Positions 8,586 to 15,644 of a stretch of 64,000 nucleotides of DNA are shown here, in pieces. This stretch comes from JAAUTY01 sp964397305 (GTDB taxonomy: Bacteria; Cyanobacteriota; Cyanobacteriia; Cyanobacteriales; Spirulinaceae). Numbering within the stretch: position 1 is the stretch's first letter; each line of letters starts with the position of its first letter. The DNA is taken from positions 62,001 to 126,000 of the forward strand of contig CAYNIP010000005.1 in NCBI GenBank assembly GCA_964397305.1, in the 5' to 3' direction. Below the pieces are notes generated by a model, which saw nothing but the letters and a program-made list of their open reading frames with translations, did not search any database and was not told the DNA's origin. The position numbers and the translations under genes were made by a program.

Positions 8586-9068
8586 CTAGCGCAGTTGGCT
8601 CGAAGCTGCCTCCGAGAAGACCGGCAGCTCCGGGTACTGACCCTGGACAGCCTGGAAGATGCTGAAGCCCGAAGCCACCACAACACCGAGGAAGACGGTA
8701 TTCGCCAGAGTCTCCAGCAACAGGGGAATGCTGGCGAGGGCCGGCGTCAGAATCGACCACAGCAGCCCAACAATCGAAAGGGCAATACCAATCAGCACCG
8801 ATTGCAGCGTATTGAAGCGAATGAAGTGACTGATGCGCTCGTTGCGGACAACCCCAAAGTAGAGGCCGGCAAACACCACCAAACCCGCCAAGGGTCCCAG
8901 CAGATTGTAGACCAGGAACACTGGCAGCAGCGGGACTTCGATCAGTTGCAGAATCGGGAACTGGCGCAGCAAAAAGCCACCGAAGGGCAAGGCCGAAAAC
9001 AGCGCCAGCAGATACACCAGCGTGCCAAAAATGCGATCTTTTACATCGGTTGTGCTTTGCCGAGTCAC
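8586..9068 (-). CDS. Tic20 family protein
   Basis: A 160-residue membrane protein with four predicted hydrophobic segments and the conserved motif VVRNERISHFIRFNTLQSVL followed by IGIALSIVGLL. These match cyanobacterial Tic20 homologues. GTG at 9068 is used as start, with AAGGAG about 11 bases upstream on the coding strand; no in-frame ATG is available nearby. It is the first gene of a two-gene unit with the Tic20-like gene at 8035-8568. The upstream region contains a hybrid repeat at 9161-9277. Confidence 0.87.
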   Translation of the reverse strand: MTRQSTTDVKDRIFGTLVYLLALFSALPFGGFLLRQFPILQLIEVPLLPVFLVYNLLGPLAGLVVFAGLYFGVVRNERISHFIRFNTLQSVLIGIALSIVGLLWSILTPALASIPLLLETLANTVFLGVVVASGFSIFQAVQGQYPELPVFSEAASSQLR

Positions 9069-9160
9069 GGGATGCGTCGCTCCTTACTGCAAGGTAAAAC
9101 AGGTTACTATTGCCATCTTAACTTGAGTTCGGGTTAAGAAGTCACTGAAACTCTTGAAGC

Positions 9161-9277
9161 GGGTGGACGGAATTTTACGCGGGATGTTGGTACTCCTGCG
9201 CTCAGCCCTCCCCCCAACCCCGCTCCCAACTTGGGAGCGGGGCTTCTAGCTCCCCTGCTCCCCAGTGAGATGCACCC
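9161..9277. repeat. Hybrid repeat: family 1 end joined to a family 2 end
   Basis: The left terminus GGGTGGACGGAATTTTACGCGGG is the family 1 end. The right terminus AGTGAGATGCACCC is the family 2 end. Between them is the usual GC-rich palindromic core. No matching direct repeats flank it. It may be a recombinant element or two overlapping truncated ones. Confidence 0.55.
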
Positions 9278-9402
9278 AAATTCAGAGTCGAGCGATGTTC
9301 TGTGGAGGATTTCCAGCCAGCGCTGCTCCCGAACTCGGGTCAACTAGGGCTCTTCCGTTCTTTGCCCTTCAGCGCTGCTGCCACCAAGAGTCCAGCCTGG
9401 GG

Positions 9403-10218
9403 TTACAAGCTGAGGCTGAAAATATCCCGCAAGGGGGGCTGAAGGTCTACCTGACAACGGGACTGTTCCTGGCTCTTTTGGCAGTTGTAGATTGCCACAC
9501 ACTCGGGCTCGGGGCTAAACACCCGCAACTCATAGCCATACTGGCTGGCCACCGTGCCGAAGCGATTCACAAAGCTGTAACGCTCCAGGTAGTCGGAACC
9601 GCGCCACAACTGGCGGTTCACCAAGACATCCACCCGCCGCAGTCCCGGAAACACCAGCCAATCCACCACCAGCTTTTGATCCCGCAGTTGGCGCTGGGCC
9701 CACCAGAGGCTCGGTTCCGTCAGTCCCTGGGGGTAAATGGTGCGGGAGGTTCGCAACAGGCCTTGGTCAACCAGCGCAGTCTGAACCGTAGGGTTCAATA
9801 GCGTCGCATCCAACTGGCAGACTGCGAGGGAGTCGGTCAGGGCCTCGCCAACACTCGCGCCGCTGTCTCGGGGGGAAAGGGCCGTGCTCGTGCTGGGCCT
9901 CGCTTCTAGGGGCCGAGACTCGTCCGCCGTGGCTGAAACTTGGGCGCGGGCGATCGCGGTCTGGCTGAAGCTCAGGAGGAGAGTGGCCGCCAGGGAGAGC
10001 CAGCGCGTCGTCCCGGCCGGGTGAACGAAAAAAAGCGCGGCTCCCCTGAATTTTGGGCTACGGTTCCAGGAGCAGAGGGTAGCCCTCTTCAGTGTTACCG
10101 GGCCCTCATCCCCCGGCCCCTTCTCCCAAGCTGGGAGAAGGGGAGTGAGAAGCCCCTCTCCCAACTTGGGAGAGGGTTTGGAGGGAGGGTTTAGCGAGGG
10201 AGTACCAACATCCCGCAT
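9403..10218 (-). CDS. Secreted protein of unknown function, 5' end disrupted by family 1 element
   Basis: From about 10016 downward the frame encodes a classical signal peptide (RWLSLAATLLLSFSQTAIARA), then a Ser/Thr-rich linker and a globular domain with three Cys residues (VCQLDATLLNPTVQ, CVAIYNCQ). I do not recognise the family. Family 1 copy C (10019-10234) sits exactly ahead of the signal peptide. Element plus duplicated target is 225 bp (75 codons), so the frame stays open. The start given is an ATG inside the element, created where other copies read ACG. The pre-insertion start may have been a TTG near 10302. The start is therefore uncertain; the mature part is sound. Confidence 0.6.
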   Translation of the reverse strand: MRDVGTPSLNPPSKPSPKLGEGLLTPLLPAWEKGPGDEGPVTLKRATLCSWNRSPKFRGAALFFVHPAGTTRWLSLAATLLLSFSQTAIARAQVSATADESRPLEARPSTSTALSPRDSGASVGEALTDSLAVCQLDATLLNPTVQTALVDQGLLRTSRTIYPQGLTEPSLWWAQRQLRDQKLVVDWLVFPGLRRVDVLVNRQLWRGSDYLERYSFVNRFGTVASQYGYELRVFSPEPECVAIYNCQKSQEQSRCQVDLQPPLRDIFSLSL

Positions 10219-10234
10219 AAAATTTCGTCCACCC
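10019..10234. mobile_element. Family 1 repeat element, copy C, with 9-bp target duplication
   Basis: The ends are GGGTGAACG and CGTCCACCC, near-perfect terminal inverted repeats. They are flanked by identical GTCCCGGCC at 10010-10018 and 10235-10243. This is the clearest target-site duplication in the window. At 216 bp it lacks the CGCTCCGCGACGCTAGCG insert of copies B and D. It has no transposase-like frame, so movement would need a transposase in trans. Confidence 0.82.
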
Positions 10235-10243
10235 GTCCCGGCC

Positions 10244-10669
10244 CCCCTCCGGCCCTCCGCAGGAGGACGGCAGGGGGGCGGCTGAATGCGGCTATCCGTC
10301 AACCAGGAAGAAATCACGGGTAAGTACACGGCGCAATCGCTTAAGAGTAGGTGTGAACAAAAGCCCAGACGGGAAAAGGGCGATCGCCAGTTCCGAGGTT
10401 GTCCAGAACCTGGCTTGGGGATGAGGTGAACGGCAAGGCAAGCCTCCATGCCCACGCTCGCTAGGGTCTGGGATCAATGACTCACGCAACCCTGGCCAGC
10501 ACTGGCCTTAAGGCGACGAGACCGACAAGACTTGCGGAGATCACAAAATCATCTCTGGCTGGATTCTGGCTTTAATCGACGGCTTGCCCGGGCTCCGACG
10601 TTGCCCAAGACCTCGCTTGGGTCTTCCTCAGGAGTCATCGTTGCCCTGCCCCCTAACCCCTACCAGCCC
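10244..10669. other. Intergenic stretch upstream of the secreted-protein gene
   Basis: No gene is supported here. The stretch precedes the minus-strand secreted-protein gene and follows the cysK stop. It should hold the original promoter of the secreted-protein gene, but I see no clear -35/-10 pair. One HIP1-like site (GGGCGATCGCC) lies near 10380. Confidence 0.4.
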
Positions 10670-11650
10670 CTAGACCCCCTCCGGCAGCAAGCCCTTCTCC
10701 GCCAGCCAGGCACGGTTGTAGAGCTTGGACTGGTAGCGCGCGCCGCCATCACAGAGCACCGTGACGATGGTATGGCCGGGACCCAGTTGCTTCGCCACCT
10801 GGTAAGCAGCCCCCACATTGATCCCGACGGAGCCCCCCATAAAGAGGCCGTCGCGGTGTAGGAGCTGATAGAGCACCCGGACACACTCGTGGTCGTCAAT
10901 TTGGATCGCGTCATCAATGGGGGCTCCGGCCATATTGCCCGTGATCCGGCTGTTGCCGATGCCCTCCGTGATCGAGCTGCCCTGGGGTTGGATGGTTCCC
11001 GTTTTCACATAGCTGTACAGGCCGCTCCCCAAGGGGTCCGCAACAATGCACTGAACTCGCGGGTTTTTCTCCTTGAGAAACATCGCTACCCCGGCATAGG
11101 TTCCCCCCGTGCCCGTCGCCGAGACCCAGGCATCGATCGTGCCCTCGGTCTGGGCCCAGATTTCCGGCCCCGTAGTTTCATAGTGAGCACGGCGATTGGC
11201 GAGGTTTTCAAACTGGTTCGCCCAGATCGCATTCTCTAACTCAGCGGCGGTGCGGCCGGAGAGCTTGACATAGTTGTTAGGGTCCTTGTAGGGCACGGCT
11301 GGCACGGGTCGCACTTCTGCGCCGAGTACTCGCAGCAAGTCCATTTTCTCTTGGGACTGGGTTTCCGGGATGATGATCAGGCACTGGTAGCCCTTGGCCT
11401 TGCAGATATGGGCAAGACCAATGCCTGTGTTGCCGGCTGTCCCTTCAACCACCGTACCGCCGGGTTTCAAGAGTCCTCGTGCTTCGGCGTCTTCGATCAT
11501 GTAGAGCGCAGCTCGATCCTTGACGGAGCCCCCCGGATTGAGGAATTCAGCCTTGCCGAGAATCTGGCAGCCGGTCTCCTCGCTGAAGCTGTTGAGCCGA
11601 ATCAAGGGGGTATTGCCGACGGTGCCGACGAAGCCTGGTTTAATATCCAT
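10670..11650 (-). CDS. cysK: Cysteine synthase (O-acetylserine sulfhydrylase)
   Basis: This PLP enzyme condenses O-acetylserine with sulfide to make cysteine. The PLP lysine lies in NPGGSVKDRAAL near residue 40. The phosphate-binding GTAGNTGIGLA and SATGTGGTYAG and the C-terminal GGSVGINVGAAYQVA are all present. The 326-residue length is normal. I start at the ATG giving MDIKPGFVGTVGNTPLIRLN. The frame is open 25 codons further upstream, but that part lacks homology-like content. It could also be annotated as a CysK-like paralogue, since cyanobacteria carry several, so the symbol is for the activity class. Confidence 0.88.
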   Translation of the reverse strand: MDIKPGFVGTVGNTPLIRLNSFSEETGCQILGKAEFLNPGGSVKDRAALYMIEDAEARGLLKPGGTVVEGTAGNTGIGLAHICKAKGYQCLIIIPETQSQEKMDLLRVLGAEVRPVPAVPYKDPNNYVKLSGRTAAELENAIWANQFENLANRRAHYETTGPEIWAQTEGTIDAWVSATGTGGTYAGVAMFLKEKNPRVQCIVADPLGSGLYSYVKTGTIQPQGSSITEGIGNSRITGNMAGAPIDDAIQIDDHECVRVLYQLLHRDGLFMGGSVGINVGAAYQVAKQLGPGHTIVTVLCDGGARYQSKLYNRAWLAEKGLLPEGV

Positions 11651-11879
11651 CCTGGAATGTTTGCTTGTCCTAATCTCCTCCCAATTATGACGGATGGCTG
11701 TCGGGGAGGGGAGGTTTCTACTCATGACCTAGCAAGGGACCGGCTGAAGTTCGAGCGTCGGGATTGGGTTGTTCCCTAGCCTCCCATCGCCAATCCCAAA
11801 CCCCTCATCGAGCGCCTCCACCCCTCGCCCGCTTGGGCCCTACCCCGCTAGGATGGGCTCATCCCAGATTGTAGCCAGT

Positions 11880-12395
11880 ATGACCTGCATCGCGATCGCC
11901 GGTCTTCCCGGCACCGGCAAAACTCACCTAGCCACGGCCCTCAGCCTGGCCCTACAAACCGAGGGATGCGCCAGCCTGCTCCTGCATACCGACGTGTTGA
12001 AAGTGACATTGCGCCAGTTCGGTCTGCCTCTCCAGGGCCCTGGCTACCAGGGCGACCTCGTGGCCAAACTCGCGGCGGTGCGTCCCTACTTGGCAGCCCA
12101 AGCGGCGAAGGCTCAGCGCGATCGCTACTGGCTCGTGCTTGAGGGAACCTTGGCCCTGGGGTTTCAGCCCCCCCAGGGCCTGAGCATCTGCCTACACCTC
12201 GGGGAACCCGAGCGGCAGCAGCGCCTAGCCCGCAAGCCCCCAGCCGCTCAGGCTAGCCTGGCCGCGGCCGACCTCACCGCCTATCGCCGCCACCTCCAAC
12301 AGCACACCCCGGCTACGGCCCTGCACCTCGACGCCGCTCAGCCCCTGGGGGCTCAAGTGCAGGCGATCCTGGCCAAGTTGCCGGGTTGTTCCTAG
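11880..12395 (+). CDS. P-loop kinase-like ATPase
   Basis: A 171-residue protein starting MTCIAIAGLPGTGKTHLATA with a perfect Walker A (GLPGTGKT). A probable Asp of the nucleotide-kinase type is in LLLHTDVLKVTLRQFGL. An LHLGEPERQQRLARK stretch resembles the lid region of small kinases of the AAA_33/zeta-toxin-like group. The substrate is unknown. ATG 11880 is preferred; an in-frame ATG lies 30 bases upstream. It converges with the membrane coiled-coil gene, whose stop is 7 bp away. Confidence 0.65.
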   Translation: MTCIAIAGLPGTGKTHLATALSLALQTEGCASLLLHTDVLKVTLRQFGLPLQGPGYQGDLVAKLAAVRPYLAAQAAKAQRDRYWLVLEGTLALGFQPPQGLSICLHLGEPERQQRLARKPPAAQASLAAADLTAYRRHLQQHTPATALHLDAAQPLGAQVQAILAKLPGCS

Positions 12396-12402
12396 CCGGC
12401 TG

Positions 12403-13167
12403 TCAAGGTTGACGTGGGGGGGCGAGGCCCTGTTGCAGCGCGTTGAGGAGGGCCGTCAAGGCGTCTTCGTGATTCGTCAGGGTTGCCTCCAGATTTTCCA
12501 CATCCCGCTCTAGGGCAGCTACCGTTTTTTGGCTGGTGGCGAAATCGTTGGCGAGAGACTCCGGTAGCTCCGCCCGCAAGGACTGGAGTTGCGACTCCAA
12601 CTGCGCGAGCCGTTCGCGCTCTAGGTGGGCTAACTGCTGCTGGTGCTGCTCGAGGGTGGTGGCGTAGTGGTGGAGCTGCCCTTCGGCTGCGTGCAACCGC
12701 CAGCTCGTCCAGGCGAGGGCGGTGAGGCTGAGGGCGATCGCCCCGCCAGAGCCCAGCAGCAGCCAAACCAGCCGCCGACGCAGGCGGTGCAGTTGCTGGC
12801 CGTGGTAGTCGCCATCGGAGAGGGACACCAGCCGCAGCTCCCAGAGTTCCTGGCTGAGGGTCTCAATACGGCGCAGGTTGCTGCTGGGGGTCGGCAGGGT
12901 CAGTTCCCCTAGGTTTTCTGGGTCTTCGCCCGCCGCTGGCAGCTCGGGGGGCGGGAGCAGGGCGGGGGTGAGTCGTGGGGGGGGAGTCGCGTTGTTGGCC
13001 GCAACGAGGGCGGGAGGAGCCGGGCGATCGCCCAGACTCAGCAACTCGCTGGGCAAGCGACCCGGGGCTCCATCGGCCAGTACGGCCACAATATCAGCCA
13101 GGGCCAGAACCGCTGGTTCGTGAGGACGGTCGGGAGTCCACCCAGAGCACGTATACGGAGTCGGCAT
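12403..13167 (-). CDS. Membrane-anchored coiled-coil protein
   Basis: A 254-residue protein. The first 120 residues are Pro/Ala-rich. One transmembrane segment follows at about 135-155 (LVWLLLGSGGAIALSLTALA), preceded by RLRRR. The C-terminal 95 residues are a heptad-rich coiled coil (LEQHQQQLAHLERERLAQLE onward). No enzymatic motif is seen. It starts 9 bp after the DivIVA-like gene, so it is the third gene of the coaD operon. A structural role near the envelope would fit, but that is inference. Confidence 0.65.
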   Translation of the reverse strand: MPTPYTCSGWTPDRPHEPAVLALADIVAVLADGAPGRLPSELLSLGDRPAPPALVAANNATPPPRLTPALLPPPELPAAGEDPENLGELTLPTPSSNLRRIETLSQELWELRLVSLSDGDYHGQQLHRLRRRLVWLLLGSGGAIALSLTALAWTSWRLHAAEGQLHHYATTLEQHQQQLAHLERERLAQLESQLQSLRAELPESLANDFATSQKTVAALERDVENLEATLTNHEDALTALLNALQQGLAPPRQP

Positions 13168-13176
13168 CACCAGGGC

Positions 13177-13836
13177 CTAGGGTAACGACTGGGCATCGGC
13201 GGCACGCACTTGACCGCCGCTCCGTAGCTGCGATCGCCCATTGCGGATCACCCGTAGCATCTCCCCAAGCTGCTGTTCAATGCGGGAAAGCACCGCATCC
13301 GCATACTCATCTGCCCCCGCTTGGATATCTTCACACTCCCCCAGAGCCAGTTGCCGCAACTGTTCGATCTCCTGGGCCGCTTGCAGCCGCATTTGCTCGA
13401 TTTCGTGGAGGGTGCGCCGCTGCAATTCCTCACAATCCTGCTGTACCTGCTGGCGCACTTGGGCCGCCTCCGCTTCCGCCTGCCGGACAAGGCCAATTTC
13501 ATCTACCAGTTGGGCGGCCTGCTGCTGAGCCGTCTCGACAATCTCCCGCGCGTAGTCCTCGGCTTGCAGGATCAGCTCATCCCGCTGGCGCAGTAGGCGC
13601 AGGGATTCCTCAAAAGCCGTGGGTAGGTTGATCCGCACTAGATCCAGTTGGTCGAGCAACTGCTCCTCATCCACAATCGTCCGCCGCGTAAAGGGGATAC
13701 GCGGTCGATCCAGGATCAATTCTTCCAGCCGGTTGAGTTCAGCTTGCACGTCAAAACTTACGGCTCGACTCTGCGAGGCGGACTCCCTGGGGAGACCATC
13801 GTGTTCGCGATCGCTGCTGGTGTCTTGCTGTAGCAT
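13177..13836 (-). CDS. DivIVA/ATP-synthase-b-like coiled-coil protein
   Basis: A 219-residue, mostly helical and charged protein. After a disordered N-terminus it has VQAELNRLEELILDRPRIPF, then a long coiled coil from INLPTAFEESLRLLRQRDEL to SRIEQQLGEMLRVIRNGRSQ. Similar cyanobacterial proteins are annotated as DivIVA-domain or ATPase subunit b-like; function is unproven. The start at 13836 makes it overlap the end of coaD by 79 bp. No later in-frame ATG or GTG would remove the overlap without cutting the charged core. Translational coupling to coaD is likely. Confidence 0.7.
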   Translation of the reverse strand: MLQQDTSSDREHDGLPRESASQSRAVSFDVQAELNRLEELILDRPRIPFTRRTIVDEEQLLDQLDLVRINLPTAFEESLRLLRQRDELILQAEDYAREIVETAQQQAAQLVDEIGLVRQAEAEAAQVRQQVQQDCEELQRRTLHEIEQMRLQAAQEIEQLRQLALGECEDIQAGADEYADAVLSRIEQQLGEMLRVIRNGRSQLRSGGQVRAADAQSLP

Positions 13837-14297
13837 CGGTAGATTTCTCGCGCAACGTTCTCGGGTACGAGGTGGTCAACAGGCCCGCCGAAGCGAGCAA
13901 TCTCTTTCACCACGCTGCTACTTAAAAAACTATACTCGTTGGAAGTCGCAAGGAACACTGTTTCTAGCTCTTCCATCAAAGTTTTATTCGTGTGAGCCAT
14001 TTGCAGCTCTTTTTCAAAATCGGAGAGCACCCGGAGCCCTCGCAGCAGCGCCTGAGCCCGATGCAGGCGGGCATAATCGACCGTCAGCCCCAGAAAGCTA
14101 TCCACTTTCACATTGGTCAAGTGCTGGGTGCAGGAACGGATCTGGGCTGTACGGGCCTCAACGTTAAACAAGGGTTGCTTGCTGGGATTACAGAGTACCG
14201 CCACGATCACACCCTCAAACAGGCGACTGCCCCGCTCAATGATGTCAAGGTGCCCGAGGGTGATCGGGTCAAAGCTACCAGGATAAATCGCAATCAT
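13758..14297 (-). CDS. coaD: Phosphopantetheine adenylyltransferase
   Basis: The enzyme transfers AMP to 4'-phosphopantetheine in coenzyme A synthesis. The nucleotidyltransferase motif T/HxGH is seen in MIAIYPGSFDPITLGHLDII, and the second motif in EYSFLSSSVVKEIARFGG. At 179 residues it is about 20 longer than usual. The extra tail (TPAAIANTMVSPGSPP onward) is exactly the part overlapping the next gene. The ATG at 14297 gives the canonical N-terminus; the 15-codon upstream extension is not conserved-looking. A TATAAT lies about 45 bp upstream. Confidence 0.93.
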   Translation of the reverse strand: MIAIYPGSFDPITLGHLDIIERGSRLFEGVIVAVLCNPSKQPLFNVEARTAQIRSCTQHLTNVKVDSFLGLTVDYARLHRAQALLRGLRVLSDFEKELQMAHTNKTLMEELETVFLATSNEYSFLSSSVVKEIARFGGPVDHLVPENVAREIYRCYSKTPAAIANTMVSPGSPPRRVEP

Positions 14298-14340
14298 GCT
14301 CAGCGTGGGGAACCGATGGCGCAGCACAAACTTGGCGCTC

Positions 14341-14392
14341 ATTATAGCGCGGCTCCTCCAGCTCCTGCGATGGGAACTGGAGGAGCCGCGCT
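14341..14392 (-). promoter_or_regulatory. coaD promoter -10 abutting a 16-bp palindrome
   Basis: On the minus strand, TATAAT (14346-14341) stands directly after a perfect 16-bp inverted repeat (AGCGCGGCTCCTCCAG / CTGGAGGAGCCGCGCT, 14346-14361 and 14377-14392). The palindrome lies 22 bp after the cax stop. It lacks a T-run, so it may be a cax processing hairpin, an operator over the -35 region, or both. Confidence 0.45.
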
Positions 14393-14413
14393 CAGAGGCT
14401 GAGCTATCTCCCC

Positions 14414-15517
14414 CTAGCCCCCCAGACCGGGAACCACGGGATGGAAGTAGAAGGCTAGACCGAGGACTAGATAGGTCGCTAAGAGCAAACAGCCCTCTAG
14501 CCAGTTGGAGCGACCATCAGAACTCACGGAGTTGGCCAACAAGACTGCCACCGCCACCGCCACCAGTTCAAAGGGGTTAAAGTTCAGATCCATCGGTTGA
14601 CCCAGAAGCCAACCAGCAATCACCAAGGCCGGGGCCACGAAGAGGGCGATTTGCAAACTCGACCCCACGGCGATCGCCATGGACAGATCCATCTTGTCCT
14701 TCATGGCAACAGTGACAGCGGTGGCGTGCTCGGCAGCGTTGCCGATGATCGGCAGCAGGATTGCACCCGTGAACAGGGCGGTCAACCCCAGCTTCGAGGT
14801 AGCCACTTCAAGGGAGTCTACCAGTAACTCGGACTCCACGGCAATCACCACCGTCGTCGCTAGCAACACCCCAATCCACAGCCAGAGATTCGGTTTAACG
14901 GGCTCTGAAGGCTCCGCCGCCGTCGCGTCTGTTTCCGGAGCCAACTCCGCCAGACCCACCTCGTAGAGGTAGGCGTGGGTTTTCATGGAAAACAGGAGGG
15001 TTAAGCCATAGAACAGGATCAGCACGGCCGCCACCCAGAGGGAGAGGGACTGCATGGTGCTCTCGACAACACCGCTGGAGGTGTACTCCATCGCTGTAGG
15101 AACCAACAACGCCACTACCGCGAGGTTCATGGACGAGGCATTGAGGCGCGCCGCGATCGGCTGAAAGACCTGCTCCTTGTAGCGCAAGCCGCCCAGGAAC
15201 ATCGCAAACCCCAAAACCAGGAGCAAGTTACCGACGATCGAGCCCGTGATCGTCGCTTTGACGACTTCGACCAGGCCGCTCTTGAGGGCCACGAGGGCGA
15301 CAATCAGTTCCGTGGCATTGCCGAAGGTGGCGTTGAGTAGGCCGCCGAGGTTGGGGCCGACGACAAAGGCAATTTCCTCCGTTGCCAGCCCCAACAAGCC
15401 TGCCAGGGGCACGATCGCCAAGCCAGCGGTTACAAAAATCGTCACTTCCCCCCAGTGCAGCAGCGCTGCCACGATCGAGAGGGGGGCAAAAATCAGTAGT
15501 GGGTAGAGAAATTTCAT
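14414..15517 (-). CDS. cax: Calcium/proton antiporter (CaCA family, CAX)
   Basis: The protein exports Ca2+ in exchange for protons across the membrane. It is 367 residues with about eleven transmembrane segments and the two alpha-repeat signatures of CAX: LNATFGNATELIVALVALKSG near residue 60 and PIIGNAAEHATAVTVAMKDK near residue 255. An acidic loop (ELAPETDATAAEPSEP) separates the halves, as is usual. The start MKFLYPLLIFAPLS is unambiguous. Transcription runs toward coaD, with the palindrome at 14346-14392 between them. Confidence 0.92.
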   Translation of the reverse strand: MKFLYPLLIFAPLSIVAALLHWGEVTIFVTAGLAIVPLAGLLGLATEEIAFVVGPNLGGLLNATFGNATELIVALVALKSGLVEVVKATITGSIVGNLLLVLGFAMFLGGLRYKEQVFQPIAARLNASSMNLAVVALLVPTAMEYTSSGVVESTMQSLSLWVAAVLILFYGLTLLFSMKTHAYLYEVGLAELAPETDATAAEPSEPVKPNLWLWIGVLLATTVVIAVESELLVDSLEVATSKLGLTALFTGAILLPIIGNAAEHATAVTVAMKDKMDLSMAIAVGSSLQIALFVAPALVIAGWLLGQPMDLNFNPFELVAVAVAVLLANSVSSDGRSNWLEGCLLLATYLVLGLAFYFHPVVPGLGG

Positions 15518-15644
15518 CCGTGAATTGCCAGGCTCCTTGCGGCCACTCGGAGGCGATCGCCCCCAGCCAAGCCCTTAGCTAGCTTAGGATAGCAGGTTCT
15601 CCGAGCGGAGGGAGCAGTTGCCCAAAGCTGGCAAAGGCGGTCTA

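Noticed and set aside
10219..10455. N-terminal extension of the secreted protein to 10455
   Set aside because: It would place about 80 unlike residues plus element-derived sequence before a clear signal peptide.
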